Below, one piece after another: positions 32,181 through 40,458 of a stretch of DNA of 53,939 bases. The stretch's first letter is position 1; each line of letters opens with the position of its first letter. Position numbers and translations under genes: made by a program. Where the stretch lies: NCBI GenBank assembly GCA_015067715.1, contig SVLY01000013.1, positions 1 to 53,939 on the forward strand, given 5' to 3'. Origin of the DNA: Oscillospiraceae bacterium. GTDB lineage: Bacteria > Bacillota > Clostridia > Oscillospirales > QAMX01. The notes beneath the pieces were generated by a model. The model did no database searches. It saw only the letters and a list, made by a program, of their open reading frames with translations, and was not told where the DNA came from.

Positions 32181-34010
32181 GTGAAAAACAGAGATAAAAA
32201 GCCCGCCGAAAAGCCCGTTATTGAGGGCCGTCTCAGCGAATACGAAGGCAAAAAGAGCCGTACTCTCTGGCGTTTGCTCTCAAACGTTCGCTATCAGATA
32301 CCCCTGACCTGTCTTGCCATTGTGCTGACGGTGCTTTCAAGCCTTGTTCCCGTTGTTAAGCCCTATATCCTCAAGATGGTCATAGACCAGAATCTTGAGA
32401 CCGATTTTCCCAATATCGACCAGATCGCATGGCTTTCGGTGCTGTATTTCATCGTCGTTATCGCCGGCGTGCTGTGCGACTATTTCCAGCAGATAACCCT
32501 TGCGGCTCTCGGTCAGCGTATCATGCACCGTATGCGCACGAACCTCTTTGCCCACATACAGAGCATGAACATGACCTTCTTCGACCAGAACTCTTCGGGC
32601 AGACTTCTCACCCGAATCAACAGCGACGTTGAATCGCTCAGCGACCTGTTCTCCGGAATTATCGTTCAGTTCGTAAAGGACATTTTGCTCATCGTTGAGC
32701 TTATGGCCGCCATGCTGATACTGGACGTTGAGATCGCGCTCTGGAGCTTTTTGTGCATTCCCGTTGTTGCGGGCATCACCTTCCTTTACCGCTTTTTGTC
32801 AAGGCGTAACTTCATCAAGCTCAAGGCTCAGCTCTCCCATCTGAACGGCTTCCTTGCGGAGAATATTACGGGCATGAAAATGGTCCAGATATACTGCCGG
32901 GAAAACAAGAAGAACGAGGAGTATCAGACCCTTGGCAAGGAGTATTACAGGCTCGGCCTTGTTGAGCTCACCCTCAACAGCCTTTCCCACCCCCTTCTCA
33001 ATATGCTCTCCCGTCTGTCCATTGCCTACGTGCTCATGATCTTCGGGCCCAAGGTCTTTGGAGGAAGCGTTGAGATAGGTACCCTCTACGCCTTCGTTGA
33101 GTACATTCAGCAGCTCTTCAACCCCATTGCCAACCTGGCAGAGCAGTTCACCTCGATCCAGTCCGCACTTATCTCCGGCGACCGTATTTACGATATCATG
33201 GACAAAAAGGACACTCTTGAGGATCTTGAAAGCGGAAAAGAGCTTGTTGACTTCAACGGACGCATCGAGTTCAAAAACGTCTGGTTTGCCTACGTGGGCG
33301 AAAACTGGGTGCTCAAGGACGTGAGCTTCACCGTTGAACCCGGAGAAAGAGTAGCCTTCGTTGGATCTACGGGCTCCGGAAAGTCCACAATAATCTCCCT
33401 TTTGGCACGTTTTTACGAGATACAAAAGGGTCAGATACTGCTGGACGGAGTGGACATCAAAGAGTATAACCTCACCTCTCTCCGCCGGGCGATATCTGTT
33501 GTTCAGCAGGACGTGTTTATGTTCACAGGAGACATAAACTACAACATCCGTTTGAACGAAGAGAGCATAACCGACGAGGATATTGCAGCTGCCATAAAGA
33601 CTGTCAACGCCGAGGGCTTTATCAACAGCCTTCCCGACGGCCTCAATACCCACGTTGCGGAGCGCGGCACGGAGTTTTCCGCCGGTCAGCGCCAGCTTGT
33701 GGCATTTGCCAGAGCAGTTGCCGTTAAGCCCGCCGTGCTGGTCCTGGACGAAGCAACCGCCAGCATAGACACGGAGACCGAAGCCGCCCTTTCAAAGGCC
33801 ATGGAGACCGTCTCCGGGGAAAACACCACCATAACCATTGCCCACCGTCTTGCCACTATCGTTGGCTACGACAAGATCAACGTGCTCGACCACGGAAGGA
33901 TCATCGAGCGCGGCCGCCACGAGGAGCTTGTTGCTCTGGGTGGCAGATACGCCGAGCTTTACGAAATGTCCCTCACAAGCGAGATGGAGCGCAAAAACGA
34001 AACCAAGTGA
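32181..34010 (+). CDS. Heterodimeric ABC exporter subunit with the catalytic Glu
   Basis: 609 residues. Six-span membrane domain, then Walker A VGSTGSGKSTI (near residue 395), signature FSAGQRQLVAFARAV (altered from LSGGQ) and Walker B VLVLDEATASID with a normal Glu. Its altered signature would face the degenerate Walker site of the partner, while its intact Walker site would face the partner's LSGGQ, giving one working and one silent ATP site. Start: GTG 32181 with GGAGG in the end of the upstream gene. The next gene is a PadR regulator with its own promoter. Confidence 0.9.
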   Translation: MKNRDKKPAEKPVIEGRLSEYEGKKSRTLWRLLSNVRYQIPLTCLAIVLTVLSSLVPVVKPYILKMVIDQNLETDFPNIDQIAWLSVLYFIVVIAGVLCDYFQQITLAALGQRIMHRMRTNLFAHIQSMNMTFFDQNSSGRLLTRINSDVESLSDLFSGIIVQFVKDILLIVELMAAMLILDVEIALWSFLCIPVVAGITFLYRFLSRRNFIKLKAQLSHLNGFLAENITGMKMVQIYCRENKKNEEYQTLGKEYYRLGLVELTLNSLSHPLLNMLSRLSIAYVLMIFGPKVFGGSVEIGTLYAFVEYIQQLFNPIANLAEQFTSIQSALISGDRIYDIMDKKDTLEDLESGKELVDFNGRIEFKNVWFAYVGENWVLKDVSFTVEPGERVAFVGSTGSGKSTIISLLARFYEIQKGQILLDGVDIKEYNLTSLRRAISVVQQDVFMFTGDINYNIRLNEESITDEDIAAAIKTVNAEGFINSLPDGLNTHVAERGTEFSAGQRQLVAFARAVAVKPAVLVLDEATASIDTETEAALSKAMETVSGENTTITIAHRLATIVGYDKINVLDHGRIIERGRHEELVALGGRYAELYEMSLTSEMERKNETK

Positions 34011-34025
34011 CCTAAGGTTGCCTTG

Positions 34026-34069
34026 CGGGTCAGAGCGGAGATTCCGGCTCTGACCCGTGATTTTTTTTT
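34026..34069 (+). terminator. Intrinsic terminator of the ABC exporter operon
   Basis: CGGGTCAGAGC, loop, GCTCTGACCCG followed by a run of nine T. Confidence 0.9.
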
Positions 34070-34092
34070 GTGTTTTCTGCTTAGTATTGCGA

Positions 34093-34172
34093 AATAGCTG
34101 TTGACAGGGGAGGGCAGAGGGTGTATAATACAGTTACTACATAGCAATGCTAAATAGCTATGCAGAATAGCT
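34093..34172 (+). promoter_or_regulatory. Possible PadR operator sites around the promoter
   Basis: The word AATAGCT occurs three times, near 34093, 34153 and 34166, and CATAGC (34140-34145) with GCTATG (34157-34162) forms an inverted repeat downstream of the -10 box. A repressor bound there would block the promoter. Autoregulation by the PadR gene below is inferred. Confidence 0.45.
34101..34129 (+). promoter_or_regulatory. Consensus sigma-A promoter of the PadR/HAAS/lipoprotein operon
   Basis: TTGACA (34101-34106), 17-base spacer, TATAAT (34124-34129): both boxes are perfect. Confidence 0.9.
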
Positions 34173-34553
34173 TTGAAAGGGGAGCTTGATCTGAACGGAG
34201 CCAAATATGTTCAGCAGTTTAAAAAGGGGTCACTTGAGATGATCCTTCTCTGCATCATCGGCAAAAAGGAGACCTACGGCTACGAGATCATCTCTGAGCT
34301 GAACAAAAGCTCGGAGGTTCTGGGCTTTGCCCGGGAGGGAACGGTCTATCCCATTCTCTACCGCCTCACCGAAGCCGGGCTTTTGCAGACGAGGCTTGCG
34401 CCCTCTGCGGCAAACGGGGGATCTAAAAAGTTTTATTCATTAACGTCCGAGGGCAGGCTTTGTCTTGAAGAACAGCTCTGCTTCTGGCGGCAGTTTGCGG
34501 ACTGTGTGGACGGGTATATTTCCGGTTACCGGGAAACGGAGGAAGAAAAATGA
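34173..34553 (+). CDS. PadR-family transcriptional regulator
   Basis: About 120-126 residues. The winged helix shows KKGSLEMILLCIIGKKETYGYEI, EGTVYPILYRLTEAGLL and GSKKFYSLTSEG, all typical of PadR. The frame has no ATG or GTG near its 5' end. A TTG at 34173 lacks a ribosome binding site, whereas AAAGGGGAG (34176-34184) is ideally placed for a CTG at 34191, so the true start may be non-canonical. It overlaps the next gene by ATGA (34550-34553). It probably represses its own operon through sites near 34093-34172. Confidence 0.85.
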   Translation: MKGELDLNGAKYVQQFKKGSLEMILLCIIGKKETYGYEIISELNKSSEVLGFAREGTVYPILYRLTEAGLLQTRLAPSAANGGSKKFYSLTSEGRLCLEEQLCFWRQFADCVDGYISGYRETEEEK

Positions 34554-35020
34554 AACAGGCATATATCAACGCTGTCAAAAACTCAAAGGCCATATCCAAA
34601 GCAAAAAAAGCAGAAATAATCCGCGATCTTGAGGAGATCTTTGCAGAAAGCCTTGCCCACGGCGAAAATGAGGCATCGCTCGAAGCCCGTCTTGGCGAGC
34701 CGGAACAGTTTGCCTCGGGCTTTGAGGGGGAGGCGCCGAAAGGCAAAAAGGGTCTGCTGATTGCCCTGGCCGCGGTGTTTTCCGGCACGTTTCTGGGGGC
34801 TTTGGGGTATTATATCGTCATGCTTTTGCGCTCGACCTTTATCCTGGGGCTGGACGAGTCCATGGCAATAATCGGCGGGGCGGACGGCCCCACGATGATC
34901 TTTGTTCAGGGCTCCATGAACGGGGTCATCTGGACGTATATCCTCTTTGGCGCGCTTGTTCTTGCTCTGGGTGCTCTGGCGGTGTTCTTCTGGGTGAAGC
35001 TCTTCCGCAGAATGAGGTAG
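34550..35020 (+). CDS. HAAS-domain membrane protein with a GGADGPT motif
   Basis: 156 residues. The N-terminal ~65 residues are a helical, charged HAAS/DUF1700-type module (KAKKAEIIRDLEEIFAESLA) that commonly accompanies PadR regulators. Two or three membrane helices follow (LLIALAAVFSGTFLGALGYY; VIWTYILFGALVLALGALAV). Between them sits IIGGADGPTMIFV, a motif otherwise typical of the beta subunit of sodium-pumping decarboxylases. Its function in such a small protein is unknown. It is translationally coupled to the PadR gene and is two bases from the lipoprotein gene. Confidence 0.75.
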   Translation: MKQAYINAVKNSKAISKAKKAEIIRDLEEIFAESLAHGENEASLEARLGEPEQFASGFEGEAPKGKKGLLIALAAVFSGTFLGALGYYIVMLLRSTFILGLDESMAIIGGADGPTMIFVQGSMNGVIWTYILFGALVLALGALAVFFWVKLFRRMR

Positions 35021-35022
35021 AT

Positions 35023-35418
35023 ATGAGACGGTTTTACATAGTAATAGCGGTTTTTGCCCTTGTGCTCCTGTGCGGGTGCTCTGTTCCGTCGAAAAACCAG
35101 CCTGTTTCCGGGGAGATAGTCTACGTTTCGCCGGACTTCTGGCCGGAGGATCGCATTGTCTCCGACCTGCCCCGGCCGGATGGCGAAACCTATTGGGTGC
35201 TGGACGAGAGCCATATCGGCAGATACTCAATGGCATTTACCGACGTGACCGAGGCGGAGAGTGAGGCTTATATCGACACGCTCAAAAAAGACGGTTTCAG
35301 GGAATATTCAAGTGAGGGAAACGAGGTCTCCGTGGGACTCATACTTTTCAGGGACGGGCTCTATCTCAGCGTTGCTTATTCAGACGGGACTCTCGGGTTT
35401 ACGGCAGTTACGGAATAA
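35023..35418 (+). CDS. Small lipoprotein of unknown function
   Basis: 131 residues. A signal peptide ends in a lipobox LCGC with Cys19, so the mature part is lipid-anchored outside. The mature domain has a short acidic beta-rich pattern (YSMAFTDVTEAESEAYIDTL, KDGFREYSSEGNEVSVGLIL) resembling small clostridial lipoproteins that often accompany PadR/HAAS modules. I recognise no catalytic motif. Third gene of the PadR operon. Confidence 0.7.
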   Translation: MRRFYIVIAVFALVLLCGCSVPSKNQPVSGEIVYVSPDFWPEDRIVSDLPRPDGETYWVLDESHIGRYSMAFTDVTEAESEAYIDTLKKDGFREYSSEGNEVSVGLILFRDGLYLSVAYSDGTLGFTAVTE

Positions 35419-35428
35419 ATAAAGAGAA

Positions 35429-35458
35429 AAGCTCCGTTTGGTTTGCCAAACGGAGCTT
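35429..35458 (+). terminator. Terminator between the lipoprotein and the convergent oxidoreductase
   Basis: AAGCTCCGTTTGG and CCAAACGGAGCTT around a four-base loop; A residues upstream serve as a T run for the reverse strand. Confidence 0.8.
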
Positions 35459-35474
35459 ATTGGTGTCAGAAGCT

Positions 35475-36824
35475 TTATTCTTTGAAATTCGGAAGATAAG
35501 CGCCCATGGCCTTCAGACGCTTTTGTATCTCGCGGACGGGGGCAGAGTGGACGTTGTTGTCCTTTCCCTCGCAGACGACGCTTGCGGCAATTCCTGCGGC
35601 CTGGCCGGTTATGTAACAGCCGGGCATGACACGTACGGAGGACTGCATATGCCTGTCCGTGCCGATACAGCGCCCGGCGCAGAGCAGGTTTTTAATTCCC
35701 GAGACCGCAAGGGCGCGGTAGGGAATTCCGTAGCTCTCTCCCGGGCCGTAGCGCAGGCCGGTGTGCTCAGAGATGAACTTTTCGTAGCCCGCCTTGTCGT
35801 TTGTGGGGGAGTGGATATCAACGGGGTAGCAATAGCGGCCGATCTCGTCCCCGAAAACGGCGCGGTCGAAAAAGTCCTGAAGCACGAGCCTGTAATCACA
35901 GACCAGCCTGCGGCTCTCCCTTATGCCAAGGTAAGACGCCGACCACACGAGCTCCATGTTCTCGTAGCCTGTGAGGTATTCCCGGAAGTATTTCCGGTAT
36001 TCAAGAAGCTGTTTTCTGCCCTTCATGATGCCCTCGGTGAGGGATGCGGCGTCCCTTGCGTCCACGTCGTAAACGTGACCGGCGTTTGAACCGCCAACGC
36101 CCGTGGGCAGACGGCGGCCGTTTTCGTCGGTTATCTGGTCTGCAATTTGCCAGATGCCGGGCAGATGGCGGTCCTCGTTGGTGAAGACCTTGTCCGCAAA
36201 GGCGCGGTCAAGCTCTCTGGTGGGGGGCCAGACGACCCTGTCCCAATCGATGTTGGTCCAGATGCCGCAGAGGGTGGTGGCCATGGTGCGGCCGTTTTCG
36301 TCGCCGTATTCGGTTTGCGCTCCGGCCAAGTCAGCGAGGTCGCCGTCCCCGGTGCAGTCGATAAACACCTTTGCCTTCACCGCAAAAACAGAGCCCTTTG
36401 CGGCGCAGACGACGTATTTTATAGCTCCGTTTTCAACCACGGCGTCTATGACGTTGGTGTGGAACATAAACTTCGCCCCGGAATCGGCTACCATACTGTC
36501 GTAGATCAGCTTGAGAGTCTCCACGGGGATGGACGAGGGACAGTATCTTTGGAAAACGGGGAAGCTCTCTGCGCCGATGCGGTCGTAGACCTCACGGCCG
36601 ATACCCTCTGCAAGGAAGTTCACGCCGTCCCCAAAGCACATGAACGCGGGGACCAGCATTGTGACCGCCGCACCTCCGAATGCGGAAAAGGATTCTGCAA
36701 TGAAAACGCTTTTTCCCTGTCTTGCGGCGCAGACTCCGGCGGCAATGCCTGCAGGGCCGCCTCCAGCGACGAAGACGTCAACGTCGTATCTGACGGGAAG
36801 GGCTTTTGTGTAGGTCAGTTCCAT
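35475..36824 (-). CDS. FAD-dependent oxidoreductase (PF12831 type)
   Basis: 449 residues. The N-terminal dinucleotide fold is VDVFVAGGGPAGIAAGVCAARQG with a second FAD contact in FIAESFSAFGGAAV. VFIDCTGDGDLADLAG (near residue 165) and NLLCAGRCIGTDRHM with MPGCYITGQAAGIAAS near the C-terminus are characteristic of the family. Relatives occur with carbohydrate or uronate genes, but the substrate is not known. There is no signal peptide. It follows the HAD gene by 15 bases and is probably cotranscribed. Confidence 0.85.
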   Translation of the reverse strand: MELTYTKALPVRYDVDVFVAGGGPAGIAAGVCAARQGKSVFIAESFSAFGGAAVTMLVPAFMCFGDGVNFLAEGIGREVYDRIGAESFPVFQRYCPSSIPVETLKLIYDSMVADSGAKFMFHTNVIDAVVENGAIKYVVCAAKGSVFAVKAKVFIDCTGDGDLADLAGAQTEYGDENGRTMATTLCGIWTNIDWDRVVWPPTRELDRAFADKVFTNEDRHLPGIWQIADQITDENGRRLPTGVGGSNAGHVYDVDARDAASLTEGIMKGRKQLLEYRKYFREYLTGYENMELVWSASYLGIRESRRLVCDYRLVLQDFFDRAVFGDEIGRYCYPVDIHSPTNDKAGYEKFISEHTGLRYGPGESYGIPYRALAVSGIKNLLCAGRCIGTDRHMQSSVRVMPGCYITGQAAGIAASVVCEGKDNNVHSAPVREIQKRLKAMGAYLPNFKE

Positions 36825-36839
36825 GGGTCCTGCCTCCGT

Positions 36840-37478
36840 TTATTTACATATAAGGTCGAAAAGCTCTTCGGTGGTGTTTGCGATGGCAATTGCGCCGGCC
36901 TGTTCCATTTCGCTGACCTTTCCGTATCCCCAGCTTACCCCAAGGGTGGATATCCCGTGGGCGGCGGCGCCGATAACGTCAAAGGCGGTGTCGCCAACCA
37001 TGATAACGCGGCCAAGGTCGGAAACGTCCTTTAACAGCCATGCGATGACGGATTCCTTTGAATCCCGGCTTCCGTCCATTGTGGCGCCGCAGATGACCTC
37101 AAAATAAGTGTCCAGCTCAAAGTGGGCGAGTATCTCTTTTGCGGTGGCCTCGGGCTTTGAGGTGGTTATGAAAAGCCGTTTTCCGGCGGCGCGGAGTTTT
37201 TTTAACATCTCCACAACGCCGGGGTAGGGGGAGTTTTCGAATTTACCCACGGTGAGATATCTGCTTCGGAAGACCTTGACCGCCTCTTCCACCCGGTCTT
37301 CGGGAACGCCGAATTTGGGAAACATCTCTCTCAGCGGCGGGCCGACGAAAACTCTCAGCGAGTCGAGCCCGTCGTAGGCAATGCCAAAGTGCTCAAGGGC
37401 AAGAGCGGCGCATTTCGTAATGCCCTCTCCGGAGTCGGTAAGCGTGCCGTCAAGATCGAAAAAAACTGAGTCTGCCAC
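36840..37478 (-). CDS. HAD-superfamily hydrolase (phosphoglycolate phosphatase-like)
   Basis: 212 residues from GTG 37478, chosen because AAGGGGGA sits eight bases upstream; the frame is open further 5', but that would run into the promoter. HAD motif I is FFDLDGTLTDS, motif II is FITTSKP, and motifs III/IV are KESVIAWLL and IMVGDTAFDVIGA. A helical cap lies between I and II. Such enzymes remove phosphate from small metabolites (phosphoglycolate, pyrophosphate or sugar phosphates). First gene of a two-gene operon with the FAD oxidoreductase. Confidence 0.88.
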   Translation of the reverse strand: MADSVFFDLDGTLTDSGEGITKCAALALEHFGIAYDGLDSLRVFVGPPLREMFPKFGVPEDRVEEAVKVFRSRYLTVGKFENSPYPGVVEMLKKLRAAGKRLFITTSKPEATAKEILAHFELDTYFEVICGATMDGSRDSKESVIAWLLKDVSDLGRVIMVGDTAFDVIGAAAHGISTLGVSWGYGKVSEMEQAGAIAIANTTEELFDLICK

Positions 37479-37519
37479 GGTTGAAGTCCCCCTTGAAATA
37501 AGTCGTTCGGTACGTGAAA

Positions 37520-37549
37520 AGTATACCACATACAGGGGGATTTTGGCAA
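37520..37549 (-). promoter_or_regulatory. Sigma-A promoter of the HAD/FAD operon
   Basis: Reverse strand TTGCCA (37544-37549), 18-base spacer, TATACT (37520-37525). Confidence 0.65.
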
Positions 37550-37585
37550 GAGAAAAACGGGTATAATTAGCGTTTCAAAGCTTTA

Positions 37586-37614
37586 TTGCATTTCAGCATA
37601 AAATGGGTTATAAT
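37586..37614 (+). promoter_or_regulatory. Sigma-A promoter of tldD-pmbA
   Basis: TTGCAT (37586-37591), 17-base spacer, TATAAT (37609-37614). Confidence 0.75.
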
Positions 37615-37647
37615 AAGCTAAAGCGAAAAAGAAACAGGTGAATTTAT

Positions 37648-39036
37648 ATGCTTACAGACCACATTGAAAAATATGTCAAAGAACACGGCTTTGACGGATA
37701 TACCGAGATCCGCGCTCAGAGTAATTCCTCCAAAAGATTTGCTCTTTTGAAGGGGACTATGGTCTCAAACTCCGCCGCCACCTCCCGGGGTATTTCCGCA
37801 AGAGTCGTCCGGGGCGGAGCATACGGCTTTGCATCCGGCAACGACTACAGCCCCGAAGGGGTAGCTTCTACGGTTAAGGCCGCAAGAGATAATGCAGAGT
37901 TCCTTGAAAGCCGCGAAAAGCCCGGCAAGCCGGACTTTTCTCCTGTTGCGCCCGTGACCCGCTTCGACGGTCCACGGGTGGACGATGACCTTCCCCGAAA
38001 GTTCTACGCCGATTTTTCCGGCGAGCTTGACGCTTATATCGCAAAAAAATACCCCGGCCTTGTGAGCCGCTACGTCGGCGCCAGCGTTTTGAACATGGAA
38101 AAGCTTCTGTACACCTCCGACGGCACCGTTTCCCACTCTCTTGTGCCCAGGGCATCGGTCTACGTGGGTCTCACCGCCGAGGATAAGGACGGTCAGCCCG
38201 TTGAGCTATTTGACGCGCTGGGTGATTACGGCTATTTCACCGACGTTTTTACGGGCCCTGAGAGCATATTTCCCAAGGTGGACGAGCTCTTTGAGAAGCT
38301 CATGCAGAAGCGCGAGGGCGTATATGCCGAGCCCGGTCTGAAGACGGTCATTTTCCATCCCGACCTTGCGGGCATGCTTGCCCACGAGGCCGTGGGACAC
38401 ACCGTTGAGGCGGACTTCGTTCTCTCCGGCTCCGTTGGCGGCCCCTGCTTTGGAAAACAGGTTGCAAGCGAGCTTGTGACCATGGTGGACTTTGCAAACA
38501 CCGCATTTGGAAAGCGCTGCCCCGTGCCCGTCTACGTGGACGACGAGGGCGTTCTGGCCTGTGACGCCGTGCTTATCAAGGACGGTATTCTCACCGGCTA
38601 TATGCACAATCGGGAATCTGCCGCCCACTTCGGCCACGAGGCCTGCGGAAACGCCAGAGCCTATTCCTTCAGCGACGAGCCCCTTATCCGCATGAGAAAC
38701 ACCTGCATCCTCCCCGGCAAGGACAAGCTTGAGGACATGATCGCCTCCGTTGACGACGGTTATTATTTCGTAAGCACGGGCAACGGTCAGGCAGACGCCA
38801 CCGGCGAGTTTATGTTCGGCGTTGAGCTTGGCTACGAGATCAAAAAGGGCAAGCTTGGCAGAGCGGTTAAGAACACCACCATTTCCGGCGTTGCCTTTGA
38901 AATGCTCAAGACCGTGGATATGCTTTCCGACGACCTCTCCTGGGTCTGCACCGGCATGTGCGGCAAAAAACAGCCCATTCCCGTGGGTATGGGCGGACCG
39001 GCCATACGTTGCAAGGTCAACGTGGGCGGAAGGTAA
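37648..39036 (+). CDS. tldD: TldD metallopeptidase subunit
   Basis: 462 residues. The zinc-binding HEAVGHTVEAD (near residue 247) is the HExxxH motif of TldD. DGILTGYMHNRESAAHFG and GEFMFGVELGYEIKKGKLG are also family signatures. With TldE it forms a heterodimeric protease that digests unfolded peptides; known roles include maturing peptide natural products and degrading antitoxins. AACAGGTG precedes ATG 37648. It is followed after 33 bases by its partner. No RiPP precursor is evident beside it. Confidence 0.93.
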   Translation: MLTDHIEKYVKEHGFDGYTEIRAQSNSSKRFALLKGTMVSNSAATSRGISARVVRGGAYGFASGNDYSPEGVASTVKAARDNAEFLESREKPGKPDFSPVAPVTRFDGPRVDDDLPRKFYADFSGELDAYIAKKYPGLVSRYVGASVLNMEKLLYTSDGTVSHSLVPRASVYVGLTAEDKDGQPVELFDALGDYGYFTDVFTGPESIFPKVDELFEKLMQKREGVYAEPGLKTVIFHPDLAGMLAHEAVGHTVEADFVLSGSVGGPCFGKQVASELVTMVDFANTAFGKRCPVPVYVDDEGVLACDAVLIKDGILTGYMHNRESAAHFGHEACGNARAYSFSDEPLIRMRNTCILPGKDKLEDMIASVDDGYYFVSTGNGQADATGEFMFGVELGYEIKKGKLGRAVKNTTISGVAFEMLKTVDMLSDDLSWVCTGMCGKKQPIPVGMGGPAIRCKVNVGGR

Positions 39037-39069
39037 AAAGGGTTTAGAAAAGGATCGGAGAAAACGAAA

Positions 39070-40365
39070 ATGGATATAAAGAAAATTGCCGAATACACCC
39101 TTCAGAAGATCCGTGAGACCGGAGCCGACATGGGCAGATGCTCTGTGAAGTCCGGCGCCACCACGGAGATATACTACGAATCCGGAAAGATCAGCATGAT
39201 CCGCACCGTGTTTTCCGGCGCTGTGCGCATCGGCATAATCGACGGCCAGCGTGAGGGCACAGCCGCCCTCAACAGCTTCGACACCGCCGAGATAGACGCC
39301 GCAGTTGCCGAGGCTTACGAGGCTTCCAAGCACGCCGTTGCCGACGAGGCAGAGGGCATTTCCGAGCTTACCGAAAACCGTGACTTCGTCCGGGGTGTCC
39401 GTGAGCCGGACAGAGCCGCTCTTTACGGGCTTATGCGCGGCTTTATAGACGATACCGCCCGGGACTATCCCAAGATCAGCTTCGACAGCATCTCAGTCAA
39501 CCACGGCTGGAGCGAGACCTGCTATATGAACACCAACGGCGTTGAGCTCTACGAGAGCAACGGCCTTTCCGGCTTTGGCGCAATGTTCATGGGTCGGGAC
39601 GGCGAGGTGACCTCCTCCTTTAACTCCGTTGGGGGAAGCTTTGCGGACACCTCAGTACCCCTTATGGATCAGGGTCTTACCCGTCAGATCCTTGCCGAGA
39701 CCGAGCTCCAGACCGAGACCGTCTCTGTTGAGGGCAAATTCGAGGGCGAGATAATAATGCCTCCTCATTTCTTTGAGGACGTTATCTACCAGGTCTGCGG
39801 TCTGTTTATCACCGACAACGTTCTCATCGACGGCACAAGCCCCTGGAAGGATGCCCTTGGCACAGCCGTTGCCGCCCCCATTCTCAACGTTGTCTCCCGC
39901 GCCGCCTGCGACGAGCTGCCCGGAGCATCCGCTCTGGCCTCTGACGGCTATATTGCCGCCGATGCGGACGTTATCCGCTCCGGCGAGCTGAAGACCTTCC
40001 TGCTCTCCCGCTATGGCGCAAAGAAGCTGGGCAAAGAGCGTTGCCCCGGCTGGGACGGAAACCTTTGCGTTGAGCCCGGAACAAGCCGCCTTGAGGATAT
40101 GATCAAGGGCGTGAAAAAGGGTCTGCTTGTCAACCGCTTCTCCGGAGGCTCTCCTGCTCCCAACGGCGATTTTACCGGCGTTGCGAAGAACAGCTTCCTT
40201 ATCGAGGACGGAAAAATCACCCGTCCCGTAAGCGAGACCATGATCTCCGGCAATTTCAGCGATATTCTGAAAAATATAACCGAGATTTCCTGTGAGACCG
40301 TTAATAACGGAAGTTCTGTCTATCCCTGGGCAAAAACCTCCGGTGTTACCGTGTCTGGAAAGTGA
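39070..40365 (+). CDS. pmbA: TldE/PmbA subunit
   Basis: 431 residues, same fold as TldD but without HExxxH, as expected for TldE. Visible features are TEIYYESGKISMIRTVFSGA at the N-terminus, FEGEIIMPPHFFEDVIYQV mid-protein, and RFSGGSPAPNGDFTGVAKNS and ISGNFSDILKNI near the C-terminus. It pairs with TldD to form the closed proteolytic chamber. Both genes share one promoter and end at the terminator at 40375. Confidence 0.9.
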   Translation: MDIKKIAEYTLQKIRETGADMGRCSVKSGATTEIYYESGKISMIRTVFSGAVRIGIIDGQREGTAALNSFDTAEIDAAVAEAYEASKHAVADEAEGISELTENRDFVRGVREPDRAALYGLMRGFIDDTARDYPKISFDSISVNHGWSETCYMNTNGVELYESNGLSGFGAMFMGRDGEVTSSFNSVGGSFADTSVPLMDQGLTRQILAETELQTETVSVEGKFEGEIIMPPHFFEDVIYQVCGLFITDNVLIDGTSPWKDALGTAVAAPILNVVSRAACDELPGASALASDGYIAADADVIRSGELKTFLLSRYGAKKLGKERCPGWDGNLCVEPGTSRLEDMIKGVKKGLLVNRFSGGSPAPNGDFTGVAKNSFLIEDGKITRPVSETMISGNFSDILKNITEISCETVNNGSSVYPWAKTSGVTVSGK

Positions 40366-40374
40366 ACTTGCTTT

Positions 40375-40410
40375 ACAAATGCCTTGCTATGTGTAAGGCA
40401 TTTGTGTTTT
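40375..40410 (+). terminator. Terminator after pmbA
   Basis: ACAAATGCCTT, nine-base loop, AAGGCATTTGT followed by GTTTT. Confidence 0.8.
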
Positions 40411-40458
40411 ACAGCGGTTAATTATTTATTCTATATTTATAAAAACGGAGATATTACT

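Noticed and set aside
37648-40365. RiPP biosynthesis locus around TldD/TldE
   Set aside because: No precursor peptide or modification enzyme is adjacent; TldD/TldE alone is a common housekeeping pair.
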